Source of the DNA: Thermoanaerobaculales bacterium
Lineage (GTDB): Bacteria; Acidobacteriota; Thermoanaerobaculia; Thermoanaerobaculales; Sulfomarinibacteraceae
Reading direction: 5' to 3'
DNA length: 19,496 bases
Assembly (NCBI GenBank): GCA_029932545.1
Contig: JAOZPW010000035.1
Coordinates: 1-19,496 of the forward strand
Every line of letters starts with the position of its first letter. Within the stretch, counting starts at the first letter, position 1. Both the position numbers and the translations under genes were made by a program. Below are positions 8,055 to 15,603 of this stretch, in pieces. A model generated the notes under the pieces. That model saw nothing but the letters and a program-made list of their open reading frames with translations. It was not told where the DNA came from and ran no database searches.

Positions 8055-9980
8055 ATGAGTAGAAAACCAGGAATGCGGCTGCTCCCTCAGGGACGAAGAG
8101 TGGCCATTGTCGTCCTTGCGGTGGCATCAATGGTGGTCTTCGCCACGCCGGGCCAGGCGGTCGATTTATCGAAAGGCGATTACACCCTCAATTTGGATAC
8201 GACCCTCTCGTGGGGCGCCCGCTATCGGGTGTCCGATCCGGACATGCGATTGATCGGCCTTCCCAGCGGAGGAACGGCCTACTCGGTCAACGGTGATGAC
8301 GGCAACCTCAATTTTGATACAGGGATCGTCAGTAATACGGTCAAAGCGACCATCGATCTTGATTTCGCCTATAAGAACTTCGGTGTCTTTATGCGAGGAA
8401 GCGGTTTTTACGATTTCGAGCTGGAGGAGGGTGACCGGGTGCGCACACCAATCTCCGCTGATGCCTTGAACTGGGCGGGGAGCCGCGTCGAGCTGCTCGA
8501 CGCCTTTGCCTGGTTGAAGTTCAGGGTCGGCAACGGGGCCGGTCAGATTCGAGCCGGTAGCCAGGTTCTCAACTGGGGAGAGAGTACTTACATTCAGGGT
8601 GGTTTGAGTTCGATCAACGCGGTCGATGTTTCGGCGATCCGGGTTCCGGGCGCCGAGCTTCGTGAGGCTTACCGGCCCAGCGGAATGGTGTGGGCGTCGA
8701 TGGACCTGTCCTCGTCGGTTTCGCTCGAGGGCTTCTACCAGTACGAGTGGAACGAGACCGTCATTGACCCGCCGGGCACCTACTTCTCGACCAACGATTT
8801 TGCCGGCCGCGGCGGGACCCACCTGTTCTTGGGCTTTGCAAATTTCGCTGACGACGGCGTTCCTCCGGCGTGGGCGGATCAGGACCTCGACCATCCCTTC
8901 ATGAGTGTTTCGCACGGTGAAAACCAGGAGGCCGAGGACGGTGGACAGTACGGCCTGGCCTTGCGGTGGTTTGCCGAAGGCCTCGGGAGCACCGAGTTTG
9001 GTTTCTACTATGTCAACTACCACAGCAGATTGCCGATAATCAGCTCCTTGACCGGATCCGCGGATGTTGCGGGGGACCTCCAGGCAATCGGTGGTGCGGC
9101 GGCATTGATGGTCTATTACCTCTACGGAGTTCCACCGGGGCTGTCCCCCGAGGTCGATGCGGCTGCTGCGGGGGCTGCGAGCGCAGCGGCGATGGACGCC
9201 TATGCCGCAACGGCGAGGTATTTCCTGGATTACGTGGAAGATATCAAAATGTATGGTTTCAGCTGGAATGCTCAGCTGGGCACCAGCGGCATCGCCTTCC
9301 AGGGTGAGCTCACCTACCAGCAGGACAAGCCATTTCAGGTCGATGACATCGAATTGGTCTATGCCGCCCTGTCACCGATTTCCGCCGGGTTAGCGGCGAC
9401 CAATCAGGTGGCGCCCGGAGGCGTTGGCTTTGACACCGTGATCAATGGCTACCGCCTTATGGATGCGTACCAGGGGCAGTTCACCCTGACCAAGGTCTTC
9501 GGGCCGGTTCTGGGGGCCGACCAGGGCGTACTCTTGATGGAAGCTGCATACGACCACGTCTCGGGCATGCCGTCGAAAGACGTCTTGCGCTTCGACGGTC
9601 CGGGGACCTACACCAGCGGTAATCCGCTGCATGCGGGCCCCGGTGGCGCCCATGCCGGTAAACCCTACGAGCCGGCCAGCGCCTATGCCGATCCAAATTC
9701 CTGGGGTTATCGTCTGGCCGGAAAACTGGTCTACAACAATGCCTTTGGCGCATGGGCATTGACGCCCCGGTTCGCGTGGCAGCATGACGTCAGCGGGATC
9801 ACTCCAGGCCCCGGCGGCAACTTCATCGAAGGCCGCAAGGCCGTGACCGTCGGTGTGAGCATGGATTACCAGAACCAATGGCAGTTTGACCTCAGCTACA
9901 CCGACTTCAGTGGCGCAGGACGCTACAACCTCATCAACGACCGCGACTTTGTCGGGGCATTCGTCAAGTACTCATTCTAG
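8055..9980 (+). CDS. DUF1302 family outer-membrane protein (predicted beta-barrel)
   Basis: The product has 641 residues from ATG 8055; GGAGAG just upstream supports this over the in-frame TTG at 8043. A basic N-terminus and hydrophobic stretch end at about ATPGQA (near residue 35). The mature protein opens with LNLDTTLSWGARYRVSDPD, the characteristic start of DUF1302 proteins. Alternating aromatic/polar strands run throughout, and the last residues (FVGAFVKYSF) end in Phe like an outer-membrane-protein insertion signal. An Ala-rich stretch (AAAAGAASAAAMDAYAA, nucleotides about 9160-9215) probably forms an external or plug-like loop. From family knowledge, DUF1302 genes are often beside DUF1329, YCF48-like and MMPL/RND genes, as here, sometimes in lipid- or steroid-related loci. 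The inferred role is the outer-membrane component of a hydrophobic-molecule transport or modification system. The next gene begins 12 bases downstream. Confidence 0.9.
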   Translation: MSRKPGMRLLPQGRRVAIVVLAVASMVVFATPGQAVDLSKGDYTLNLDTTLSWGARYRVSDPDMRLIGLPSGGTAYSVNGDDGNLNFDTGIVSNTVKATIDLDFAYKNFGVFMRGSGFYDFELEEGDRVRTPISADALNWAGSRVELLDAFAWLKFRVGNGAGQIRAGSQVLNWGESTYIQGGLSSINAVDVSAIRVPGAELREAYRPSGMVWASMDLSSSVSLEGFYQYEWNETVIDPPGTYFSTNDFAGRGGTHLFLGFANFADDGVPPAWADQDLDHPFMSVSHGENQEAEDGGQYGLALRWFAEGLGSTEFGFYYVNYHSRLPIISSLTGSADVAGDLQAIGGAAALMVYYLYGVPPGLSPEVDAAAAGAASAAAMDAYAATARYFLDYVEDIKMYGFSWNAQLGTSGIAFQGELTYQQDKPFQVDDIELVYAALSPISAGLAATNQVAPGGVGFDTVINGYRLMDAYQGQFTLTKVFGPVLGADQGVLLMEAAYDHVSGMPSKDVLRFDGPGTYTSGNPLHAGPGGAHAGKPYEPASAYADPNSWGYRLAGKLVYNNAFGAWALTPRFAWQHDVSGITPGPGGNFIEGRKAVTVGVSMDYQNQWQFDLSYTDFSGAGRYNLINDRDFVGAFVKYSF

Positions 9981-9992
9981 GGAGGCACGACT

Positions 9993-11357
9993 ATGAAACG
10001 GAAAAATCTGATTATCTTTGCGGCGGCGTTGTTGGTCCTTGTTGGGACATCATCGACGCTTTGGGCTGGACTGACCCCAGAGGAAGTGGCCCGGCTTGGC
10101 GCCGACCTCACTCCCATGGGCGCCGAGAAAGCAGGAAACGCTGATGGAACGATTCCTGCCTGGGACGGCGGCATTACGACGCCTCCGGCCGGCTATGTTG
10201 AGGGCGAACACTATGTTAATCCCTATGCCGCCGACAAGGTTCTTTTCACCATTACCGGTGACAACGTTGCGGATTACCAGGACAAACTGACCCCTGGTCA
10301 GGTGGCCCTGCTCAAGACCTATCCGTCTTATAAGATGATGGTCTACCCGACTCATCGCAGCGCATCTTTCCCGCAGCGAATCTATGACAAGACCAAGGAG
10401 AACGCCGGTACGGCGACAACGGTCGACAACGGTTATGGTGTCACCGGTACGATCAACGGCATTCCGTTCCCGATTCCGAAGAAGGGTGTCGAGGGTATCT
10501 GGAACCACATCCTGCGATATCGCTCGGACAGTGCGGCGCGGGACATCGCCCAGGCGGCGCCAACCCGCAAGGGTTCGTACACCCTGGTCCAGTTCCACGA
10601 TGAGTTCTACATGACCTACAGCATGGAGGGCAAGACCGAAGCCGACCTCAACAACAAGGTCCTGATGTTCAAACAGGAAGTGATGGCGCCCGCCCGTCTG
10701 GCCGGTGGCATCCTCTTGGTGCAGGAGTCCATGAATCAGGTCAAGGAGCTTCGCAGTGCGTGGCTCTACAACGCCGGGCAGCGCAGGGTTCGCCGTGCGC
10801 CGAACGTCGCCTACGACAATCCAGGAACGGCGGCCGACGGCATGCGGACATCTGATCAGTTCGACATGTATAACGGCGCCGTCGATCGCTACGACTGGGA
10901 GCTTGTCGGCAAGAAAGAAATCTACATACCCTACAACTCCTACAAGCTGCAGGACCCGACGGTCAAGATCAAGGACATCCTGACGCCGCTCCATATCAAC
11001 CAGGATCTGGTGCGGTACGAACTGCATCGGGTATGGGTTGTCGATGCCAGACTGAAGAAGGGTGAGCGTCACGTCTACAAGAGGCGAACCTTCTACTTCG
11101 ACGAGGACAGTTGGCAGATCGTCGCGATGGATCAGTATGACAAACGCGACCAACTGTGGCGGGTTTCCGAGGCGCACGTGATCAACTACTACAACGTGCC
11201 GACCATCTGGACGGCTCTGGAGGTTCACACCGATCTTCAAGCGGGGCGTTACCTCGCGATCGGCCTCAATAGTGAGAACAAGGCGTACACCTTTAACATC
11301 AAGCGGACGATGGAGGACTACACTCCGGCGGCTCTGCGACGCGCCGGACGGCGCTAG
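9993..11357 (+). CDS. DUF1329 family periplasmic/outer-membrane-associated protein (LolA/LolB-like fold)
   Basis: The product has 454 residues with GGGAGG just upstream of the ATG and a clear signal peptide ending near STLWA (about residue 25). The mature N-terminus, EVARLGADLTPMGAEKAGNA followed by DGTIPAWDGGI, is diagnostic of DUF1329; the length is typical. The C-terminal half contains KERHVYKRR-like and RTFYFDEDSWQIVAMDQYD segments, which resemble the twisted-sheet LolA/LolB-like fold assigned to this family. LolA-like proteins carry acylated or hydrophobic cargo across the periplasm, so a carrier role between the MMPL pump and the DUF1302 barrel is a reasonable inference. It is tightly linked to the DUF1302 gene (12 bases) and followed by a strong terminator, so it is probably the last cistron of the acylase-DUF1302-DUF1329 transcript. 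Confidence 0.9.
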   Translation: MKRKNLIIFAAALLVLVGTSSTLWAGLTPEEVARLGADLTPMGAEKAGNADGTIPAWDGGITTPPAGYVEGEHYVNPYAADKVLFTITGDNVADYQDKLTPGQVALLKTYPSYKMMVYPTHRSASFPQRIYDKTKENAGTATTVDNGYGVTGTINGIPFPIPKKGVEGIWNHILRYRSDSAARDIAQAAPTRKGSYTLVQFHDEFYMTYSMEGKTEADLNNKVLMFKQEVMAPARLAGGILLVQESMNQVKELRSAWLYNAGQRRVRRAPNVAYDNPGTAADGMRTSDQFDMYNGAVDRYDWELVGKKEIYIPYNSYKLQDPTVKIKDILTPLHINQDLVRYELHRVWVVDARLKKGERHVYKRRTFYFDEDSWQIVAMDQYDKRDQLWRVSEAHVINYYNVPTIWTALEVHTDLQAGRYLAIGLNSENKAYTFNIKRTMEDYTPAALRRAGRR

Positions 11358-11371
11358 GTTCATCCAGGAAA

Positions 11372-11409
11372 CGGCCGGGCCTTTCAGGGCCCGGCCGCCT
11401 TTTTTTTTT
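11372..11409 (+). terminator. Strong intrinsic terminator after the DUF1329 gene
   Basis: A perfect 10-bp stem CGGCCGGGCC/GGCCCGGCCG (11372-11381 and 11388-11397) encloses a 6-base loop and is followed, after CC, by ten T (11400-11409). It begins about 15 bases after the stop. It should end most transcription from the acylase-DUF1302-DUF1329 genes. Confidence 0.93.
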
Positions 11410-11419
11410 GGAGGTCCGG

Positions 11420-11441
11420 TCCCGGCCCGGTATGGCCGGGA
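11420..11441. repeat. Inverted repeat next to the terminator
   Basis: TCCCGGCC and GGCCGGGA form an 8-bp perfect inverted repeat around CGGTAT, ten bases after the terminator T-run. There is no T-run on either side that would make it a terminator. Its role is unknown. Confidence 0.4.
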
Positions 11442-11540
11442 GCTTTGAGCTGTTAGATCTTAGCGGTGAGTTCAGGATTATTGTTCTGAGAGCCATGAAG
11501 CTGCGAGCTAAAAGCTAACGGCTAATAGCTAATAGCTTCC
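11441..11540 (+). repeat. Degenerate 7-bp tandem repeat, AGCTNNN type
   Basis: Between the terminator and the next gene, 7-base units beginning AGCT (or a close variant) recur. One block at 11441-11468 has about four units (AGCTTTG and AGCTGTT are the clearest). A second block at 11499-11540 has six units (for example AGCTAAA, AGCTAAC, AGCTAAT). The blocks are not in register with each other. A short third trace, GGCTGAT then AGCTGAT, is at 15357-15370. There is no coding frame here. It resembles short tandemly repeated heptamers known from some bacteria and may also hold the promoter for the YCF48 gene, which I cannot place. Confidence 0.6.
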
Positions 11541-11590
11541 TTACCATCTGGCATAGAAATTCGGTGGTAAGAGACTGAGGAGGAGGACAG

Positions 11591-12583
11591 ATGGTAGCAA
11601 TGAATTATCGAAGAGTCCCGTGGCGTTGGCCGTTGGTTGCGGCGATCTGCCTACTCGTGGTTGTGCCCGGTGGCGCCCAAGATGAGGAACCGCCGGAGTA
11701 CGCCGTTCAGGCGCCTCTCGTCTCAAAGTCGTTGCTGATCGATGTGGCAGCCGTTGACGGGTTGTTGGTCGCCGTCGGGTCAAGGGGGCATATTCTGCTC
11801 TCTGAGGATCAGGGTCAGTCCTGGAATCAGGCGGAGGTTCCGACCCGGTCTGGCTTGAATGCCGTTTTTTTCCATGACCGTAATCTGGGTTGGGCGGTCG
11901 GCCATGACAGTGTCATCGTTCGAACCCAGGATGGGGGAGTGACCTGGGAACGGGTCCACTGGGCGCCCGAGGACGAGAACCCCCTGATGGATGTTTGGTT
12001 CAAGAACGCCGAGCAGGGTTTTGCGATTGGGGCCTATGGCACCTTCTTTGAGACCTTCGACGGCGGTACGACCTGGACTTCCCGGTACATCAGTGAGGAC
12101 GATTTCCACCTCAATCAGATTGTGCCGGCAGGCGATGAACGTCTCTACATCGCGGCAGAGGCTGGTATGTTCTACCGCTCCGACGACGGTGGTGCAACAT
12201 GGGCTGACCTGCCCACCCCGTATCACGGATCGTTTTTCGGGGTCTTGCCCTTAGAAGGTGACAGCGTTCTGGCCTTCGGCCTCAGGGGACATCTTTTCCG
12301 GTCGGACGATGCCGGTGAGACCTGGACCGAGCTCGAGACTCATACCGTTTCGATGTTGACCAGCTCCTTCAAGTTGGCCGACGGGACCATCATCATCACC
12401 GGTCTGGGAGGGGTTGTTTTGGAGTCTACCGACGGCGGACAGACTTTTGAATTCCACCAGCACTGCAACAGGCGGGGAATCTCGGCGGGTACCGCCGCGA
12501 CCGGTGAGACGTTGGTCTTTGTCGGAGAATTCGGTGTCAGAGTACTTCCCCTCAGTAAACTGAACGACAGAAAGGACGGGTAG
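11591..12583 (+). CDS. Exported YCF48/BNR-repeat beta-propeller protein
   Basis: The product has 330 residues; AGGAGG about 7 bases upstream supports ATG 11591, with a second in-frame ATG three codons later. The N-terminal hydrophobic segment ends near VVPGGA (about residue 27), indicating export. The mature part repeats the YCF48/photosystem-II-assembly-factor-like pattern of a Gly-rich strand followed by D-G-G-x-T-W: SEDQGQSWNQ, TQDGGVTWERV, TFDGGTTWTS, RSDDGGATWADL, RSDDAGETWTEL, ESTDGGQTF. That gives about six to seven blades of a BNR/YCF48 propeller. In this setting (with DUF1302, DUF1329 and MMPL genes) such proteins are recurrent neighbours, so it is probably a periplasmic accessory or assembly factor for the transporter rather than a photosystem factor. 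The MMPL gene starts 4 bases after its stop. Confidence 0.9.
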   Translation: MVAMNYRRVPWRWPLVAAICLLVVVPGGAQDEEPPEYAVQAPLVSKSLLIDVAAVDGLLVAVGSRGHILLSEDQGQSWNQAEVPTRSGLNAVFFHDRNLGWAVGHDSVIVRTQDGGVTWERVHWAPEDENPLMDVWFKNAEQGFAIGAYGTFFETFDGGTTWTSRYISEDDFHLNQIVPAGDERLYIAAEAGMFYRSDDGGATWADLPTPYHGSFFGVLPLEGDSVLAFGLRGHLFRSDDAGETWTELETHTVSMLTSSFKLADGTIIITGLGGVVLESTDGGQTFEFHQHCNRRGISAGTAATGETLVFVGEFGVRVLPLSKLNDRKDG

Positions 12584-12587
12584 TGCG

Positions 12588-14900
12588 ATGACAGCCTGGC
12601 TCGAAAATCTGATATTTAAAAACCGCCTTCTCGTCGTTGGTTTCTTTCTGTTGATGACGGTGTTCATGGCCTATCAGGCCTCCCATCTTGGCATCGATGC
12701 AGGTTTTGCAAAGCTGCTGCCGCTCAAACACGAGTACATGAAGACCTATTTAGAATACCGGGAAGACTTTGGGGGAGCTAATCGTGTCGTCATCGCCATC
12801 CAGGCCAAAGATGGTGACATCTTCACCCCGAATTTCTTCCGGGTTTTGCAGGATTTGACTGACGACGTCTTTTTCATTCCTGGAGTTGATCGAACCCGGG
12901 TGATGTCGTTGTTCACTCCCAACGTTCGCTTCACCGAGGTGGTCGAGGATGGCATCTCCGGGGGCAACGTCATTCCGGATGATTTTGAGCCGGATGACGA
13001 GGGCTTTGCCAAGGTCAAGTCCAACCTCTTCAAGTCGGTCTACATGGGTCGATTGGTGGCCACTGATTTTTCGTCGGCGATCGTTGTCGCCGAGTTGCTC
13101 GAGATCAATCCCAATACCGGAGAACGGCTGGACTACATCGATGTCGCCGGCCAGTTGGAGGGGATCCGTACCAAATACGGCAATGACGAGGTTGGTGTCG
13201 ACTTTGACTATCACATCATCGGCTTCGCCAAGGTCATCGGTGACATTGCTGCCGGGGTATCGAGAGTGGTCCTGTTCTTCCTGGTTGCCTTCTTCATCAC
13301 GGCGGTCTTCGTCTACATCTACTCTCAGAGCTTCAAACTGACCCTGATCGTCGTCGGCTGTTCTTTGACCTCGGTCATATGGCAGTTAGGTTTGTTGACA
13401 ATGATGGGCTACGGCATCGACCCGATGTCGATTCTGGTTCCGTTCCTGATCTTCGCCATCGGCGTCAGTCATGGTGTGCAAATGGTCAGTGCCTACGGGG
13501 CGGAAGTCTATGAAGGCGCCAAGAGCGAATCGGCGGCCCGCAATACTTTCCGACGTCTGCTGATTCCCGGTGGAATCGCCTTGTTGAGCGACACCATCGG
13601 TTTCATCACGATCATGCTGATTGAGATCCGAATGATTCAAGAGATGGCGATCACCGCCAGTCTCGGCGTCGCCGTGATCATCTTGACCAATTTAGTCCTG
13701 GTTCCCGTCCTCCTGTCCTACACGCATTTTGACGAAATCTACGCCCTCAAGCTCAGGCGGCGCCATAGCCATTTGGACGGCGCATGGAACGCCCTGGCCG
13801 GGGTTGCCAAACCGCGTGCTGCAATGATTGTCATCATCATCGCGGCGATCCTGTTCGGCATTGGCGGATGGAAGGCCAGCCAGATCAAGATCGGCGATTT
13901 GCATGCCGGCGTGCCCGAGCTGCGGGCGGACTCCGTCTACAACATCGACACTGATTTCATTACAAGCCGCTTCAATATTGGTGTGGACGTCATCACGGTC
14001 ATCGTCGAGTCGGTAGCGGAGGGCTGCACCGATTACGAGATCATGACGACGATTGACCGCTTCGAGTGGCATATGCGCAATGTGCCTGGAGTACAGTCGG
14101 TACTGGGAGTCGGCGGTGTCGCCAAGATCATCAACGCGGGCTGGAACGAGGGGAGCCTCAAGTGGCGTGTGCTGCCGCGGAATCCGGCGACGATGGCTCA
14201 AGCAGTGACCTACATCGACACCAGTACTGGGTTGTTGAATTCCGAGTGCAGCGTCATGCCGGTCTACATCTACACCTCTGACCACAAGGCCGAAACGATC
14301 GAGCGCGTTGTTGCCGAGGTCAAGGCGTACCAGGCGGAGCACGGTTCGGAAACGAGCAATTTCAGATTGGCAACCGGCAACGTCGGCGTCATGGGGGCGA
14401 CCAACGAGGTCGTGTCTGAAGCGCAATTTCCGATGCTGATGTGGGTGTTTGCAGCAATCATTCTCCTGTGCCTGATCACCTTCCGTTCGATCAGGGGCAC
14501 CCTGTGCATCGTCATCCCGTTGGCCCTGGTGTCTGTTCTCGCCTACGCCCTGATGACCATGTTGGAGATCGGACTCAAGGTCTCGACCCTGCCGGTCGTA
14601 GCCCTGGGGGTCGGAGTCGGTGTGGACTACGGGATTTACATTTTCAGCAGGTATCGCAGCTATATCAAGGAGGGGCAGTCGCTGTCCGAGGCCTATCGTA
14701 ATACTCTGACGATCACCGGCAACGGCGTGTTGTTCACCGGTATCACCCTGGGCATCGGCGTTGCTACGTGGATCTTCTCACCCTTGAAGTTCCAGGCGGA
14801 TATGGGCATCCTTCTGACCTTCATGTTCCTGGTCAATATGGTCGGGGCTTTGGTACTGTTGCCGGCGCTGTCGAGCTTCTTGCTGAAGAAAGAAAGCTGA
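12588..14900 (+). CDS. MMPL/RND-superfamily inner-membrane transporter
   Basis: The product has 770 residues in the two-fold pseudo-symmetric layout of MMPL/HpnN-type RND proteins. TM1 is at about residues 10-30, followed by a periplasmic domain to about 220, then a TM2-TM6 bundle to about 385. TM7 is at about 405-425, followed by a second periplasmic domain, then TM8-TM12 from about 615 to the end. The second bundle has GVGVDYGIYIFSRYR with Asp680, the likely proton-relay residue. The matching position in the first bundle is AIGVSHGVQMVSAYG, with Ser294-His295 instead of Asp. Such pumps move lipids and other hydrophobic molecules out of the inner membrane using the proton gradient. It is linked to the YCF48 gene by a 4-base gap and ends before a strong terminator. 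The family is sure; the cargo and direction are not. Confidence 0.94.
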   Translation: MTAWLENLIFKNRLLVVGFFLLMTVFMAYQASHLGIDAGFAKLLPLKHEYMKTYLEYREDFGGANRVVIAIQAKDGDIFTPNFFRVLQDLTDDVFFIPGVDRTRVMSLFTPNVRFTEVVEDGISGGNVIPDDFEPDDEGFAKVKSNLFKSVYMGRLVATDFSSAIVVAELLEINPNTGERLDYIDVAGQLEGIRTKYGNDEVGVDFDYHIIGFAKVIGDIAAGVSRVVLFFLVAFFITAVFVYIYSQSFKLTLIVVGCSLTSVIWQLGLLTMMGYGIDPMSILVPFLIFAIGVSHGVQMVSAYGAEVYEGAKSESAARNTFRRLLIPGGIALLSDTIGFITIMLIEIRMIQEMAITASLGVAVIILTNLVLVPVLLSYTHFDEIYALKLRRRHSHLDGAWNALAGVAKPRAAMIVIIIAAILFGIGGWKASQIKIGDLHAGVPELRADSVYNIDTDFITSRFNIGVDVITVIVESVAEGCTDYEIMTTIDRFEWHMRNVPGVQSVLGVGGVAKIINAGWNEGSLKWRVLPRNPATMAQAVTYIDTSTGLLNSECSVMPVYIYTSDHKAETIERVVAEVKAYQAEHGSETSNFRLATGNVGVMGATNEVVSEAQFPMLMWVFAAIILLCLITFRSIRGTLCIVIPLALVSVLAYALMTMLEIGLKVSTLPVVALGVGVGVDYGIYIFSRYRSYIKEGQSLSEAYRNTLTITGNGVLFTGITLGIGVATWIFSPLKFQADMGILLTFMFLVNMVGALVLLPALSSFLLKKES

Positions 14901-14920
14901 TTCAGTCCTTCGAATGTCAC

Positions 14921-14949
14921 GCGGCGCCCCGAGGGGCGCCGCTTTTTTT
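14921..14949 (+). terminator. Strong intrinsic terminator after the MMPL gene
   Basis: A perfect palindrome with arms GCGGCGCCCC and GGGGCGCCGC around GA (14921-14942) is followed immediately by seven T (14943-14949). The innermost pair probably opens to give a CGAG tetraloop. It closes the YCF48-MMPL transcript 20 bases after the stop. Confidence 0.93.
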
Positions 14950-15025
14950 CGTTCAATGTTCTCGGTCCCGGTCGCGGGTTCCAAACCCCGGCCTTCGGGG
15001 TCGCTTCGCGCCCCCGCTCGGTGCA

Positions 15026-15079
15026 TTTCCCGGAGGGGCTTGGTTACGGAAATCGGGAGGGAGTCGCCCCTCCGGAAAA
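15026..15079. repeat. Inverted repeat in the intergenic gap
   Basis: CCGGAGGGGC (15030-15039) and GCCCCTCCGG (15066-15075) are perfect 10-bp arms. They extend outward as TTTC and GAAA with one mismatch, around a 26-base loop. It could form a stable RNA or DNA hairpin. It has no T-run and no known family that I can name. Confidence 0.5.
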
Positions 15080-15399
15080 CGACCTCGGCGGCCTACGGCG
15101 TCGGCCATCAAACGATTGCTGAGGTGTTCGCCGTGGGTGCCCGGTGTCGCCCTTCTTCGCATCGACGGATTGGTTGAGAGTTCTGCCCGGTGAAGAGAGA
15201 GCGCACCCGGCACGCCCGTTTTGGCGTTTTGTGTGGTCTTGACTTTGGGTGTCGGCGTTGGCTGTTTCAGTTGTCGGCGCGGCCGGGTCAGCAGACAGGC
15301 GACAGATCCAGCTGTGACCCGTTTATGATTTCCACCGGGTCGTTCATGAGGGTAAGGGCTGATAGCTGATGAGCCGGTCGCTTCAGCGCCAATGGTTGG

Positions 15400-15429
15400 T
15401 TGACACCGGTTCCCCACGGGGAGTAATCT
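15400..15429 (+). promoter_or_regulatory. Candidate sigma70 promoter for the large secreted-protein gene
   Basis: A perfect -35 box TTGACA (15400-15405) is followed by AGTAAT (15422-15427, 16-base spacer, 4 of 6 matches to TATAAT) or TAATCT (15424-15429, 18-base spacer, 3 of 6). The spacer contains a CCCC/GGGG palindrome. A start near 15436 would give a leader of about 165 bases containing the GAGAGGC/GCCTCTC hairpin at 15468-15487. Confidence 0.45.
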
Positions 15430-15603
15430 ACTGTTAAGAGAAGGGGATGCCCTGAAAATGAGAAGACGAGAGGCATTCCGGCCTCTCAGGTCAGGGAGTC
15501 GGCAATCTTGTATTGAGTCGTTACGCCTCAGCGCTCCAGATTCCAAGTAACAAGAGGGCCGACATGGTTGGTGGTGGCTTTTGAGGCATCAGAAAGGTTC
15601 CTC

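Larger units (their letters stand above)
14901..15603 (+). other. Long non-coding gap between the MMPL operon and the large secreted-protein gene
   Basis: After the terminator no frame looks like a real gene: long frames on both strands are rich in Arg/Pro/Gly/Ser with no recognisable motif, as expected for shadow frames in G+C-rich DNA. The gap holds a long inverted repeat (15026-15079), a short CCCCG/CGGGG hairpin (14986-15000), a two-unit trace of the AGCTNNN heptamer (15357-15370), a promoter candidate (15400-15429) and a leader hairpin GAGAGGC/GCCTCTC (15468-15487). A 30-codon frame from the ATG near 15458 is possible but unsupported. Confidence 0.55.

Noticed and set aside
6319..8130. 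Long minus-strand frames opposite the acylase and the start of the DUF1302 gene
   Set aside because: They lie antisense to strongly supported genes, lack domain motifs and cross a real gene boundary.
10050..11363. Long minus-strand frame (437 codons) opposite the DUF1329 gene
   Set aside because: It mirrors the codon structure of the well-recognised DUF1329 gene and has no recognisable domain; it is a shadow frame.
11441..11540. CRISPR array
   Set aside because: The repeat unit is only 7 bases and directly tandem, with no spacers of 30 or more bases and no cas genes nearby.
11591..12583. Photosystem II stability factor, as YCF48 proteins are often named
   Set aside because: There are no photosynthesis genes nearby and the neighbours are envelope transport proteins; the name reflects the propeller family, not the function here.
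14971..14997. tRNA-like T-arm (GGGTTCCAAACCCC) after the MMPL terminator
   Set aside because: A tRNA ending here would need its 5' half inside the terminator, and no D-arm, anticodon arm or acceptor stem can be folded.
14953..15546. Minus-strand open frame of 197 codons in the intergenic gap
   Set aside because: Composition is Arg/Pro/Gly/Ser-rich without motifs or a convincing ribosome binding site, and it spans inverted repeats and the promoter candidate; it looks like a chance frame in G+C-rich DNA.
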